Source: CAVUCH01 sp963697705 (GTDB lineage Bacteria; Acidobacteriota; Vicinamibacteria; Vicinamibacterales; JAENWD01). From it: a DNA stretch of 64,000 nt. The stretch lies in contig CAVOPA010000017.1 of NCBI GenBank assembly GCA_963697705.1, positions 1,426,001-1,490,000 of the forward strand. The letters are read 5' to 3'. Below, one piece after another: positions 25,023-34,575 of this stretch (position 1 is its first letter; each line of letters opens with the position of its first letter). A program made the translations under genes and the position numbers. The notes beneath the pieces were generated by a model that saw nothing but the letters and a program-made list of their open reading frames with translations, was not told the DNA's origin and searched no databases.

Positions 25023-27221
25023 CTACCAGAGATATCGCACGCCGAAGTTGAAAGAGTTCGCGGTGTAGGGCCGGTAGACGTACCCCATCACCAGCGAGCT
25101 GGGCTGGACGATGCCGTTGACCACGCTGGGATCGAACGCGAAGTCGTACACGCGGAACGGCTCGTACAGGTAGGAGAAGGTGGCGGCGAGATTCTTCGTC
25201 AGCCGGTGGCGCGCGTCGAGGTGAAGCTGCTGCAGCTTGTTGAACACGTCCGGCAGCGGATTGGGCGTCGCAATCGGGCTGCCCGCGGGAATCGTATAGA
25301 GGTAATTGCCGTTCGCGTGGCTGAAATCGTACGAGAACCGCACCTCGGTGTTGCGGTCGATGCGGGGCGGCGTCGCGTAGATGGAGAAGTAATGGACCGT
25401 CTCGGTCGAGTCGGCCATCCAGTTGCGCAGGGGATCGTTGAACTGCGCGGCCGACGAATCCCCTTCGTGCGATTGCTGCAGTCCCTCATACCGCTCGTAG
25501 TTGTACGTGGCACCCGCGCCAAGGCCGTTCGGCTGGTGGTAGTCGGCGGCGAGCGAGAAGGTGCGCCCGGTCGACTCCTGCAGCCCCAGGACCGTGTTGT
25601 CGTAGTCGTCGCTCAGGATTCCGCCGGAGGCGCTGAACGTCCAGGCGTCCGATGGGACGATGTCGACCTGTCCGGTCAAGCGGTTTCTCGTCCGGTCGGC
25701 CAGGTCGTAATGCCGCATCTCCGGGTGCTCGCCGATGTCGATCAGGGCCTGCTCGTCCAGGCCCGATCCGGTGCGGCTCCCGAACTCGTATTCGGCCCGG
25801 AACGTGGCCCAGGAGGTTCCCACCGCGTCGGCCGACAGGCGAAACACGTCCTCGCCGCTCGACTGAACGATCCGCGCGTCGTAGCCGTTGCCGTTGTGTG
25901 TGTAGCCGACGGTCAGCGCGAGCGGGTTGATCTTGCTCCAGGTCGCGTCCGCGTCGAACGTGGTCCGGTCGTGGGCGTAAAGATCGGGACCGCCGGTGGG
26001 CGTCGTCGACAGCCCCGAGTCGTAGTTGTTGTACTGCGTGATGCTCGTCGCCGGCATGTGGTTGGCGTAGGTGTAATTGCGGAAGCGCGCGCCGAACCGC
26101 CAGTCGGTGGTGGGGTGCGACGTCAGATTCAGGTTCGTCGAGAACACGTGCGCCTCCGCGTCTGCGTTGCTGCGCGGCAGCGCGATCGGTGCCAGCGCCG
26201 AATTGATGGTGAACGGCTGCAGCGGCTCGTCGTTGCTCCACAGGCCATAGGAGAAGAACCCGGTGACCTGCGTCTTGTGCGCCAGCTTCGTGTAGCCGCC
26301 GAAGCTGATGGTCTGCGCGGAGTTCGACGGCCAGAGCGACATGCGGCCGCGTCCGGGCGCCGTAGAGATGTCGTCCAGACGGAGCGGGCTGTCCCAGACG
26401 AGCGGGTCGGCGAGATTGTCGAACCACGATCCGTTGTAGGCGACGCGCAGCATGTTCTTCGTGTTCGTCCACTCCGTGCCGATGGTGAAGTCGTTGGCCC
26501 GCGAGTCGTAGGGCAGCGGCACCTCGACGTCGTTGCTGAAGCCGAAGCCGGCGCCCCACGGCAGCTCGCCGCTGTGCTTCTGCGTGGTGAAGCTGGCCGT
26601 GACGTCGAGCTTCGGCGTCGCCGTAGCCACCACGTCGACGCGCCCGATGTCGCGCCGCTCGCGCAGGTCGAACTGCGGCGCGATCGGGACGTAGGCGTTC
26701 AGGTTCGCCTGGCCGGACTGGATCGCCCGCTGCGTCGCGTCGTCGAGGAGTAGCGTCCCGCCGCTGCCCGTATAGGGCGTCTTCGTGTCGACGCTGTAGA
26801 ACTGCGGAATCTGATCCCAGAGGCCCGTGACCTTGAAGCGGCCCGTCCGCTCGTAGTCGGCGGCGTACCGTTGATCGCGCCAGCCGACGTTGTCGGCGGC
26901 CGCCTTGAACAGCCACGCGCCGGCCGGATCCTCGCGCGTGAACCGCGCCGCGGTGAAGAGCAGGCCGTCGCGGAGATCCTGATAGCGCTGCCAGCGCGCC
27001 GGGTCGCCGTCGATGCTGCTCACGCGTCCGCCGAGCAGGAGCTGGTTCGGGGCGAGGTCGAAGAGGCTGCGCGACGATTCGGTGTCCGGCGTGGCCGCGG
27101 GCTGCGGCGGCGTCTCGGGCGTGGGCGCCTGCCCCTGCGTGTCAGGCGGGGCCGGCGACTGGGCGTACGCCGGCGCGGCGAGTCCGATCGGAAGCCATAA
27201 AGCAATCAACCAGAGGCGCAT
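25023..27221 (-). CDS. MtrB/PioB-family outer-membrane beta-barrel (decaheme-associated porin)
   Basis: MtrB/PioB barrels form a sheath in the outer membrane around a multiheme cytochrome. The 732-residue protein has a signal peptide (WLPIGLAAPAYAQS), the N-terminal block LLLGGRVSSIDGDPARWQRY, then GLWDQIPQFYSVDTKTPYTG and many aromatic strands, and ends in FNFGVRYLW with a terminal aromatic. Size and end strand fit the family. The decaheme gene lies 15 bases upstream on the same strand, giving the expected pair. Unlike Shewanella MtrB I did not find an N-terminal CxxC motif. Confidence 0.9.
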   Translation of the reverse strand: MRLWLIALWLPIGLAAPAYAQSPAPPDTQGQAPTPETPPQPAATPDTESSRSLFDLAPNQLLLGGRVSSIDGDPARWQRYQDLRDGLLFTAARFTREDPAGAWLFKAAADNVGWRDQRYAADYERTGRFKVTGLWDQIPQFYSVDTKTPYTGSGGTLLLDDATQRAIQSGQANLNAYVPIAPQFDLRERRDIGRVDVVATATPKLDVTASFTTQKHSGELPWGAGFGFSNDVEVPLPYDSRANDFTIGTEWTNTKNMLRVAYNGSWFDNLADPLVWDSPLRLDDISTAPGRGRMSLWPSNSAQTISFGGYTKLAHKTQVTGFFSYGLWSNDEPLQPFTINSALAPIALPRSNADAEAHVFSTNLNLTSHPTTDWRFGARFRNYTYANHMPATSITQYNNYDSGLSTTPTGGPDLYAHDRTTFDADATWSKINPLALTVGYTHNGNGYDARIVQSSGEDVFRLSADAVGTSWATFRAEYEFGSRTGSGLDEQALIDIGEHPEMRHYDLADRTRNRLTGQVDIVPSDAWTFSASGGILSDDYDNTVLGLQESTGRTFSLAADYHQPNGLGAGATYNYERYEGLQQSHEGDSSAAQFNDPLRNWMADSTETVHYFSIYATPPRIDRNTEVRFSYDFSHANGNYLYTIPAGSPIATPNPLPDVFNKLQQLHLDARHRLTKNLAATFSYLYEPFRVYDFAFDPSVVNGIVQPSSLVMGYVYRPYTANSFNFGVRYLW

Positions 27222-27236
27222 GTTCGGTTCTCCGCC

Positions 27237-28241
27237 TTACCGCATGAAGAACTGGCCCGACGGATGGTTCGAGCCGTGAACGTTCGAGTGGCAGTTCACG
27301 CACGAGCGGCCGAACATCCGATTGCTCTTGTTGGTCGTGATCTGGTCCTTGTCGTAGAGCGTCGCCGGATGCTTGGTCGCGATGTGGCAGCGCTGGCAGA
27401 GCATCGGCATGCGGACGACCAGCATGCGATCGTTCGACGAGCCGTGCGGGTCGTGACACGTGGCGCAGTTCTCGCGCACGGGCGCGTGCTCGAACAGCAT
27501 CGGCCCACGCATCTCCGTATGGCAGCTCGTGCACAGCTCGGCGACCGAGCTGCCGACCTTGAGCGCCTTGACGTTGCTGATCGACCCGTGCGGGTTGTGA
27601 CACGACGTACACGCCATCTTGCCCTCGCGCACGGGCATGTGGGCGACGGCACGCTCGGTCTTGGCCACCTGGAGGCGATGACAGGTCGCACAGAGCTCGG
27701 TCTGCGTGGTTTTGACGAGTTGCCGTTCCGCCGATTTCGGACTGTGCACGCTGTGGCAGGTGGTGCACGAGAGATTGCGGCGTTCGTGCCCGCTGCCCTC
27801 CCACCCGGCGTGGTTGCCGCGGTTATGGCACGCCAGGCACGTTTGATTGACCTCAGCGGGTCGGGCTTGTCCGAACTTCAGGATGTGCCCCTTCGCTTCG
27901 TCCTCCACGTGCGCCTGCCCGGGGCCGTGGCAGCTCTCGCACCCGTTTGTGGCCTCCGGCGAGCGCGGGTTCTTCGGATTGGCGTGCGCTGTCCCTTTGA
28001 GCGAGTCGCCCTTGTCGGTATGGCAGGTCAGGCACGTGTCGTTGCCGACGTAGCCGGCCTGCGGCGCGGCCGATGCCGCGGGCGCCGCCTGCGCGCTCGA
28101 TGCCTGTGCTCGAACGCTGGATGCGGCTGAGAGCGAGCTGGAAGCGGCAAGCCGTGCGCCGGGAGCCGGAGGCTCGGCGCGCAGGGTGACCGCCGTGACA
28201 AGGCATGCCGATAACGCGAGAAGATAAGCGCGATATCTCAA
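27237..28241 (-). CDS. Decaheme c-type cytochrome, DmsE/MtrA family
   Basis: The 334-residue protein has a signal peptide and exactly ten CxxCH heme sites in order: CLTCH, CESCH, CLACH, CTTCH, CATCH, CTSCH, CTSCH, CATCH, CQRCH and CVNCH. The spacing and the C-terminal NCHSNVHGSNHPSG match DmsE/MtrA proteins, which carry electrons across the periplasm into the outer-membrane barrel. A long Ala/Ser-rich stretch (about 25-60) sits between signal peptide and first heme. No MtrC-like outer-surface cytochrome lies in this window. Direction of electron flow cannot be read from the sequence. Confidence 0.93.
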   Translation of the reverse strand: MRYRAYLLALSACLVTAVTLRAEPPAPGARLAASSSLSAASSVRAQASSAQAAPAASAAPQAGYVGNDTCLTCHTDKGDSLKGTAHANPKNPRSPEATNGCESCHGPGQAHVEDEAKGHILKFGQARPAEVNQTCLACHNRGNHAGWEGSGHERRNLSCTTCHSVHSPKSAERQLVKTTQTELCATCHRLQVAKTERAVAHMPVREGKMACTSCHNPHGSISNVKALKVGSSVAELCTSCHTEMRGPMLFEHAPVRENCATCHDPHGSSNDRMLVVRMPMLCQRCHIATKHPATLYDKDQITTNKSNRMFGRSCVNCHSNVHGSNHPSGQFFMR

Positions 28242-28429
28242 CGATCACCTCCCGGACGTGAACGCCACGTGGTAAGGCCGACGAAGCGCCGCTGGTCTGG
28301 CGGATGGGGGCGTACCCTCACCCGCGCCCTTACGCCGCCACGGTGCCAGCCGCTGACCCGGCGAGTTGCCCCCGCATTTCGGCCGCATATGCTCGGTCTA
28401 TGAACGCCCTACGCCTCAGTCCCCACTCC

Positions 28430-28455
28430 TCAGCCCTGAGCCTGTCGAAGTGAGC
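28430..28455. repeat. Short repeat resembling TCAGCCCTGAGCCTGTCGAAG
   Basis: A single copy near the 3' end of the MscS gene contains CAGCCCTGAGCCTG followed by TCGAAG. It resembles a widespread REP-like unit; only one copy is seen, so the call is weak. Confidence 0.35.
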
Positions 28456-28460
28456 CGCGG

Positions 28461-30158
28461 CTACGTGGCGATCGGCCCCGGCGCGGTGGCCGTCGCCGGT
28501 GGTGGGGGCGCGGCTGGCGCGAGGTGCCATTGCGACGGCGGCACGATCTTCGGCTCGGCCGGATCGAAGCGGTAGGCCGGAGTCATGATCTGGACGCCGT
28601 ACTCGTTGAACACGTCGAGGATCTGCCGGTGGAGGTCGGTGTAGACGTCGAGCATGCGCACGGCGTCCTCGCAGTACACGTTCAACTCGTAGTTCACGGC
28701 GAAATCGGCGAGCGCCCGCTGGAGCACGAAGGGCGCGGGGCTGCACAGGATGCCCGGCGTGCGTTCGGCGGCGATGAGCAGCATGGCCTCCACCTGCCGC
28801 CACGGCGTTTCGTAACCGATGCCGACCATCGTGTGGAGGATCAGCCCCTGCGTGTGCGCCAGCGCGCTGTAGTTGGTCACCTGTGCCGCCAGGATCTGCG
28901 AGTTCGGGATCACGACCTCTTCGTTCTTGACCGTCCGCAGCCGCGTCACCTGGATGCGCGACTCCGTGACGTCTCCCATCACGTCGCCGATCTGGACCCG
29001 ATCGCCAAGCTTGAACGCCCGCCGGTAGATCAGCATGTACCCGGCGATCAGGTTGGCCACGGCTGACGACGACCCGAGCGAGAAGAGCACGCCGACGAAC
29101 AGGGACACGCCCTTGAACGCCGCCGACTGGGCCCCGGGCATGTACGGGTAGGCGACCACCACGGCGAAGGCGACGATCGCGAAGCGGACGATCTTGTACG
29201 TCGGTTGTGCCCACTCCGGCTCGAACGCGGAAAACCTGATTGCTCCCCGCTCGACCGCGTCGAACACCACACGGAGCACCCTCAGGCCCATCCGGACCAC
29301 GACCGCGAGGACGGCCAGGAAGACCAGGTTCGGCACCTGATCGATCGCCGACTGCGCCATCGTCTTCAGCGGGGCGACAGCGATCGAGAACAGATGGTTG
29401 GCGAGGTACCTGGTGGCGGGGAAGGCGCCGAGCCCGAACGCCAGGTACTGGAACACCACGGCGAGGACGGCAATCGCCGTGGCGAGCTGCAGCGCCTGGT
29501 GCAGGATGGTGACAATCCGCTCCGCCCGCACGAGCGCGACCCTCTGGATCTGCACGGCCTGCACGCGACGATCGACCGCGCGCGCGGCGAGCTTGTGCAT
29601 CCAGCGGTTGAGCAGGGCGATGACGCCGAGCGCAAGGAGAACGCCGAGCGTGGCGACGGCGACGGTGCGGATGCTGCGCGCCATCGCCTCCGGCGTGCGC
29701 GCCGCGCGGTACTCCGCGACGGCCTGCCGGAGACGAGCGAGGTGCGTCGCGGCCAACTCGGTGCGCGTGAGCTGCTCGAGCCGGGCGTCGGCCTCGGTGA
29801 CGGCCATGATCGGCCGATCGCCGGCCATGATCCACGTGAGGCCGTCCATCTCGGCCACGCGGATCGCCTCGGGTCGCACCAACGCGTCCGCGGCGACCGT
29901 CTCCACGCGCTGGCGAATCCGTTCGGCCCTGGTCTCCGGCGCCATCGAGGAGGCGCCGCGCACGTGGAACAGCACCTGGCCGTCCACTTCGACCGGCGCG
30001 GTGTCGATCGCCTGCTCGGCGACGGCGGGTTCCTGGGCGGCGAGGCCGATATCGAGGCCCACCGACAGCGCGAGGCACGCGAGGAGCGTCGTCAGGGCGC
30101 GGGGCCCGACGGCCTGGTGCCGGCGCCGCCACGGCACGTATGTGAGTGCGGGCGCCAT
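28461..30158 (-). CDS. MscS-family mechanosensitive ion channel
   Basis: MscS channels open under membrane tension to release solutes at osmotic downshock. The 565-residue protein starts with a signal peptide, then a periplasmic domain (about 45-165), several membrane segments and the MscS core: GVSLFVGVLFSLGSSSAVANL for the pore helix, AFKLGDRVQIGDVMGDVTE and VRTVKNEEVVIPNSQIL for the beta domain. The C-terminal tail is Pro/Ala-rich. The extra N-terminal periplasmic part makes it longer than E. coli MscS. It is 29 bases downstream of the DUF4136 gene. Confidence 0.92.
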   Translation of the reverse strand: MAPALTYVPWRRRHQAVGPRALTTLLACLALSVGLDIGLAAQEPAVAEQAIDTAPVEVDGQVLFHVRGASSMAPETRAERIRQRVETVAADALVRPEAIRVAEMDGLTWIMAGDRPIMAVTEADARLEQLTRTELAATHLARLRQAVAEYRAARTPEAMARSIRTVAVATLGVLLALGVIALLNRWMHKLAARAVDRRVQAVQIQRVALVRAERIVTILHQALQLATAIAVLAVVFQYLAFGLGAFPATRYLANHLFSIAVAPLKTMAQSAIDQVPNLVFLAVLAVVVRMGLRVLRVVFDAVERGAIRFSAFEPEWAQPTYKIVRFAIVAFAVVVAYPYMPGAQSAAFKGVSLFVGVLFSLGSSSAVANLIAGYMLIYRRAFKLGDRVQIGDVMGDVTESRIQVTRLRTVKNEEVVIPNSQILAAQVTNYSALAHTQGLILHTMVGIGYETPWRQVEAMLLIAAERTPGILCSPAPFVLQRALADFAVNYELNVYCEDAVRMLDVYTDLHRQILDVFNEYGVQIMTPAYRFDPAEPKIVPPSQWHLAPAAPPPPATATAPGPIAT

Positions 30159-30187
30159 CGGTGGACCTGCCAGGCGAGTGGTGGTCC

Positions 30188-30766
30188 TTACTTCTTCACG
30201 GGTGGCGGATAGTTCTTGAACATCTTCTCCGCGGCCTTGTCGAGGTTCTTCTTGCGCTTGTCAGGCTTGGCCTTCGCGTCCAGCGTCTTCGAGGCCCGTC
30301 CGCGCCAGACGAGTTGCTTGGCGGCGGGGTCGTACATGTCCACGCCGAGCGTGCCGACGTGAATGGTCGTGCTCGTCGTTGTTGACGTCCCGCCAGCGCC
30401 GTAGCCGTACCAGCCCGCGCCGTAGCCCCAGCCCGGCCCGCCCCCCATGTTGTAGGTGTTCCACTCTTTTTCCTGGCTGACCGCCGCCTGGTAGCCGACG
30501 TACAGGTCAGCGGTGTCGGCATCGGTCTTCGTGAGGCCCTTCGCGGCGAGCGCCTTGTCGAGGGACTCCTTGATCTGGGAGTCCGTGATCTGATCCGGGT
30601 ACTCCGCGCCCTTGATCTGGACCCATTTATAGGTCTTGAACTTCGCGAAGTCCACATTGGGCATCGCATTGAAGGCCACGTCCTGGGCGTGCGCCACCGT
30701 CGCGGTCACGGCGATCGCCGCCGCCAGCGCGACCCGGGTCAGGACACGGGAAAAGCTCGTCGACAT
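30188..30766 (-). CDS. DUF4136-family secreted protein
   Basis: The 192-residue product has a signal peptide (AAAIAVTATVAHAQ). The rest matches DUF4136: NVDFAKFKTYKWVQIK near the start, a Gly/Tyr-rich loop (GGGPGWGYGAGWYGYG), then TLGVDMYDPAAKQLVWRGRA and a Lys-rich helix ending in NYPPPVKK. Function unknown; usually a periplasmic or lipoprotein-like protein. ATG 30766 has AGAGGAGA seven bases before it. Another DUF4136 protein is encoded at 36367-36981. Confidence 0.9.
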   Translation of the reverse strand: MSTSFSRVLTRVALAAAIAVTATVAHAQDVAFNAMPNVDFAKFKTYKWVQIKGAEYPDQITDSQIKESLDKALAAKGLTKTDADTADLYVGYQAAVSQEKEWNTYNMGGGPGWGYGAGWYGYGAGGTSTTTSTTIHVGTLGVDMYDPAAKQLVWRGRASKTLDAKAKPDKRKKNLDKAAEKMFKNYPPPVKK

Positions 30767-30881
30767 CTGATTCTCCTCTGGTAGGCAGGTGTGCTGGTTT
30801 GACGTCCTCGACGACGAAAACATGGAACCATTCGCGCTCATCGCGCGAATCGTACAAAGAATGGAGGGCTGCCCGCGCACC

Positions 30882-31226
30882 CTACCTGGGTTCGGTGGCC
30901 CGGACCTCCTCGACGTAGTCGAGTCCCCGCGTGCCGCCCGGCAGCGCGATTTCGACGACGGGCGGCTCTGTGGCGGATTCCATCAAGGCCGCCAGCGTCG
31001 CAAAGCGGTCGGACCGCAGCTCGCGGCGCAGCGACATTTCGTCCGCCCACTCCTCGGCATAGCGCACGCCAACCGTGCGCGCCGCGTCGGTCGCCAGTGA
31101 GCATCCCAGGCAATCGCGTCGTGCACGGGCCGCGATCATGACTCCGTGCAGCGCGTCGATGATCGAGCGGGATTCCCCTAATGGGATGTGCCAACGGACG
31201 GTCATCCTGACCGCTGGTATCGTCAT
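30882..31226 (-). CDS. ABM-fold protein (putative quinol monooxygenase-like)
   Basis: The 114-residue protein looks like a dimeric alpha-beta barrel (ABM) domain: the opening strand VRMTVRWHIPLGE, the helix SIIDALHGVMIAARAR, then GCSLATDA, a strand GVRYAEEWADE, the helix LRSDRFATLAALMES and a final strand VEIALP. Members act on quinones or bind heme or small aromatic ligands; specific chemistry cannot be read here. The start ATG is at 31226, with an in-frame ATG at 31205. It is divergent from the sigma-54 regulator at 31480. Confidence 0.75.
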   Translation of the reverse strand: MTIPAVRMTVRWHIPLGESRSIIDALHGVMIAARARRDCLGCSLATDAARTVGVRYAEEWADEMSLRRELRSDRFATLAALMESATEPPVVEIALPGGTRGLDYVEEVRATEPR

Positions 31227-31417
31227 TGAACGTCCCCCTCGAGGCGTGCCTCGCGGCGGCGGGGCCCACGGCGCTCACCAACAGCACCCGCTGTGCCAGC
31301 GGTGCCCCTTAGCGCTACGGGCAGTCGAACTCCTGTTCAATGAAGGATTTGGCCGTGCTCTGCGGCCCCGGGTCTGGAGAGAGAGGTGCTCGGCTGTCTC
31401 CGCCGGCTCGGAGGCAC

Positions 31418-31431
31418 TCCGAAATGTCGGG
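31418..31431. promoter_or_regulatory. Putative operator, motif site 3
   Basis: TCCGAAATGTCGGG lies about 60 bases upstream of the sigma-54 regulator start, just before a possible -35 box. It shares the preceding CTCGGAGG-ACTCCGA context with site 2. Autoregulation is possible. Confidence 0.45.
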
Positions 31432-31441
31432 CAGATTTGAA

Positions 31442-31471
31442 TCGACAACTCCGTCGTTCGCGTCCTATGAT
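31442..31471 (+). promoter_or_regulatory. Possible sigma70-type promoter of the sigma-54 regulator
   Basis: TCGACA (31442-31447) and TATGAT (31466-31471) are separated by 18 bases. The -10 box is close to consensus. Transcription would start close to GTG 31480, leaving a very short leader if ATG 31492 is the true start. Confidence 0.35.
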
Positions 31472-31479
31472 TTCGCAAC

Positions 31480-33453
31480 GTGTTACAGGTGATGGCAGAC
31501 TCGGACCTCTTTCAGCTCGCCGTGACGGGCTCTCCGTGCGGGATCCTGGTATGCGACGGGGATGGCGTCGTCCTTTTCGCGAACGATACGGTCGAGCGGC
31601 TGTTCGGCTACAACGCGTCGGAACTGCTCGGGATGCCGATCGAAGGGCTGGTGCCGGCGATCCTGCGCTCGAAGGATGTCGAACCGGGCGCGGTGTTCTC
31701 CTCGCAGCCGGAGAGCTACCCGCTCGGCGTGAGCCGGAACGTCGACGGCCGGCGGAAGGACGGCACCCTCATCGCCATCGAAGTGGCGTTGATGGCCTCC
31801 AGGCACCACCATCGGCCGGTCGTCGTCGCGTCCGTGCTGGACGGGACCACGCGGCGGGCGCTGAAGGCGCAATTGGCCGGTGACCACTCGTTCGACAGTG
31901 CGCTCGCCGAGATCGCCGCTCGGTTCGTGGCCGTGACGCCGGATCGGCTGGATGACACGATTGTGGAGAGCCAGCGGCGCCTCGCGACGTTGCTGGGCGT
32001 GGACCGCAGCACGCTGTGGCAACCGACCGACCAGAAGGACGACTTCGTCTACACGCATATCTGGTTGCGCGACAAGACCTACACGGCGCCCGTTCCTTCG
32101 CAGCTCCGGGCGGGAGAGCACTTTCCGTGGGTGATCGCCCAGTTGCGCGAGGGGCGGCCGGTGGCATTCACCTCGGTCGACGAACTGCCGTCGGCCGTGG
32201 ATCGGGACAGCTTCAGGCGGGGGGGCCTGAAGTCGGCCGCGTGCCTTCCGCTCATGATGGAAAATGCGCTGATCGGGGTGCTCGCGTTTGGCACCGACAC
32301 GGTCGAACACCCGTGGTCAGCGTTCACGCTCGACCGGCTGCAGCTGGCCGCCGCGGTCTTTGCGAACAGCCTCAGCCACCGGCGGGATCGTGAGCTCCTG
32401 GAGCACGCGCTCTCCGAGGTCCGCCGGCTGAAGGATCAACTGGCGCTGGAGAACGTGCAGCTGCGGCGCGAGGTGCGGACGCTGAAGGGCCCCCGGGTGC
32501 TCGCTGCCGACAGCCAGGCGGCGCGCCAGGTGCTCGCGCAGGTCGAGCAGGTGGCGCCGACAACGGCAACGGTGCTGATGCTCGGCGAGACGGGCTCCGG
32601 GAAAGAAGTGTTCGCGGAGGCCCTCCACGACCTGAGCCCGCGACGGCAGAAGCCCATGGTGCGGGTCAACTGCGCCGCGATCCCCACGGCGCTCATCGAG
32701 AGCGAGCTGTTCGGCCGCGAGCGTGGCGCCTACACCGGCGCCCTCTCGCGCCAGCTCGGACGGTTCGAGGTGGCGGACGGCTCCACCATCTTCCTCGACG
32801 AGGTCGGCGAGCTGCCGTCGGAAGTGCAGGTCAAGCTGCTGCGGGTGCTGCAGGATCACATCATCGAGCGGCTGGGCAGCCCGCAGCAGATCAAGGTCAA
32901 CGTCCGCATCATCGCCGCCACCAACAAGGACCTGGAGCAGGCCGTGGCGGACCGCACGTTCCGCGAGGACCTGTACTACCGGCTGAACGTGTTTCCCATC
33001 CGCGTGCCGCCGCTGCGCGAGCGCGTCGAGGACATCCCGTCTCTCGTCTGGTCGTTCATCAACGAGTTCGCCGCGGCTTTCGGCAAGAACGTCGAGTCGC
33101 TCTCGAAACACAGCCTCCACGCACTGCAGGCGTACCCGTGGCCCGGAAACGTTCGCGAGCTCCGGAACGTCATCGAGCGCGCGATGATCGTGTCGAACGG
33201 GCCTCAGCTGGTGATCGAGCCGCCCCGTCCCAGCTCCGCGACGAAGCGCAAGAGCCTGAAGATCGTGGACATGGAGGTGGACCACATTCGCTCGGTGCTC
33301 GAGGCGACCGGCTGGCGTATACGGGGCCGGGGCGGCGCGGCGGACCTGCTCGGGATGAAGCCCACCACCCTCGAGAGCCGCATGGCGAAGCTCGGGATCA
33401 ACCGTGCGGCGCGCACCAACGGCGACCGATCCCATGGGGCGGAGAACGCGTAG
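31480..33453 (+). CDS. PAS-GAF-AAA+ sigma-54-dependent transcription activator
   Basis: This protein drives open-complex formation at sigma-54 promoters in response to a signal. From GTG 31480 it has 657 residues: PAS domain (about 8-120, FANDTVERLFGY), GAF (about 145-300), a short coiled coil, AAA+ (about 340-570) and a helix-turn-helix region at the end (GRGGAADLLGMKPTTLESRM). Walker A GETGSGK is at 369-375, the sigma-54 contact GAYTGA at 416-421, and Walker B IFLDEVGEL at 437-445. GAYTGA replaces the usual GAFTGA. ATG 31492 is an alternative start. The signal sensed is unknown; PAS plus GAF points to an intracellular small molecule or redox cue. Confidence 0.93.
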   Translation: MLQVMADSDLFQLAVTGSPCGILVCDGDGVVLFANDTVERLFGYNASELLGMPIEGLVPAILRSKDVEPGAVFSSQPESYPLGVSRNVDGRRKDGTLIAIEVALMASRHHHRPVVVASVLDGTTRRALKAQLAGDHSFDSALAEIAARFVAVTPDRLDDTIVESQRRLATLLGVDRSTLWQPTDQKDDFVYTHIWLRDKTYTAPVPSQLRAGEHFPWVIAQLREGRPVAFTSVDELPSAVDRDSFRRGGLKSAACLPLMMENALIGVLAFGTDTVEHPWSAFTLDRLQLAAAVFANSLSHRRDRELLEHALSEVRRLKDQLALENVQLRREVRTLKGPRVLAADSQAARQVLAQVEQVAPTTATVLMLGETGSGKEVFAEALHDLSPRRQKPMVRVNCAAIPTALIESELFGRERGAYTGALSRQLGRFEVADGSTIFLDEVGELPSEVQVKLLRVLQDHIIERLGSPQQIKVNVRIIAATNKDLEQAVADRTFREDLYYRLNVFPIRVPPLRERVEDIPSLVWSFINEFAAAFGKNVESLSKHSLHALQAYPWPGNVRELRNVIERAMIVSNGPQLVIEPPRPSSATKRKSLKIVDMEVDHIRSVLEATGWRIRGRGGAADLLGMKPTTLESRMAKLGINRAARTNGDRSHGAENA

Positions 33454-33469
33454 CACCCGCGCGGGCCGC

Positions 33470-33521
33470 CCCCTGCCCTCAGCCTTTAGCCTTCAGTCCT
33501 CAGCCCTCCCCACGGGCGCTA
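33470..33521. repeat. Heptad repeat B5 (TTAGCC/TCAGCC units)
   Basis: Five or so diverged heptads between convergent genes end near the stop of the DUF481 gene. Only one arm is clear. Confidence 0.7.
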
Positions 33522-34575
33522 GAACTTCCACCCGAGCGCGATGCTCACGCCGGCGTCGTTCTGCTTCTGGTCCTCCGGCGGCGTGCTGTCGAAGCTCTCG
33601 AATCCGTTGAGGCTCCAGTAGAAGTCCTTGTAGAACTCGTGCCGCAGCGCGCTCTCGAGCTCGACGCGCACGCGTGCGCGGCCTCCGATCGTGTAGAACG
33701 ACACGACGGCGTTGCTGAACGAGAAGCGGTCGCTGCGGGGAGTGAAGAAGTCGAACGTGCCCCCGAGCACGCCTTCGGCGGACGAACCGGCAGGCTCGCC
33801 CGCGAAGTTCTCGTTCGTGTACACCAGGCCGGTGTAGCCCGAGATCACCCGGTAGTTGCTCTGTGACAGGTAGCGCCCGAAGCCGCCGCCGCCGAGCGCG
33901 CGCAGATCCAGATCGAGCTCGTCGTTCTGCTGCAGTTGCCCCAGGCCGATGGTGAACCAGCGGCCGCCGAGCAGGCGATTCGCCGACAGGGTCATCGTGT
34001 TCCGCAGCAGCCGTTCGGCATCCTCGCGCGCCGTCAGCTGTGAGGAGATCGTGCCGTGCGTGCTGTAGCGGCGGCTGCGGTACGTGGCGCCGGCGTTGAG
34101 GGTCCAGCGCGTCTCGAGGCTGGCCTGGGTGAAGCTGAAGCCGAGGTCGATGTTGCCGTCCATGCGGCCCCACCAGCTGCTGCCGATCGGCGTCACACGA
34201 ATCACGTCCGCCAACTGCAGGCTGACCGGCGTGCTGGCCAGAGCGGTCAGCAGCAGTTCACCCGGCGAGCCCACGCCCGGCGACCCGTAATACACGACGC
34301 CCGACGTCAGCTCGATCTCGAAGTAGCGGGGGCTCGACAGGCCCGCGACGCTGTCCCAGTGCACGGTGACGGTGTCCATGGGGTCCGTGCTGAGCGTGAG
34401 GAGCGCGCGATCGAGCTTCTTGATCTCGCAGGAGACCCGGTCACCGTTCTTCAGGTGCACGACATCGGTCTTGGGCCCGGCGGCGGCTGGCCGCGCCGAG
34501 CGGGCCGAGGAGCAGCACCAGGCACCAGGCCGCCGGCGCGAGGCGGGGCACGCGCGGTCGGCGGGCGGCGGTCAT
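33519..34575 (-). CDS. DUF481-family outer-membrane protein (with +1 frameshift in the N-terminus)
   Basis: The C-terminal 313 residues, from about 34460, are open and DUF481-like: a small N-terminal domain (VHLKNGDRVSCEIKKLDRA, then IELTSGVVYYG) followed by a barrel with strands such as LETRWTLNAGATYRSRRYS and a terminal ALGWKF. The signal peptide is in another frame upstream (RLAPAAWCLVLLLGPLG from ATG 34575); dropping one base near 34490-34500 joins them. Without the join the protein would lack an export signal. Function is unknown. It converges with the sigma-54 regulator and is divergent from the barrel gene at 35020. Confidence 0.8.
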
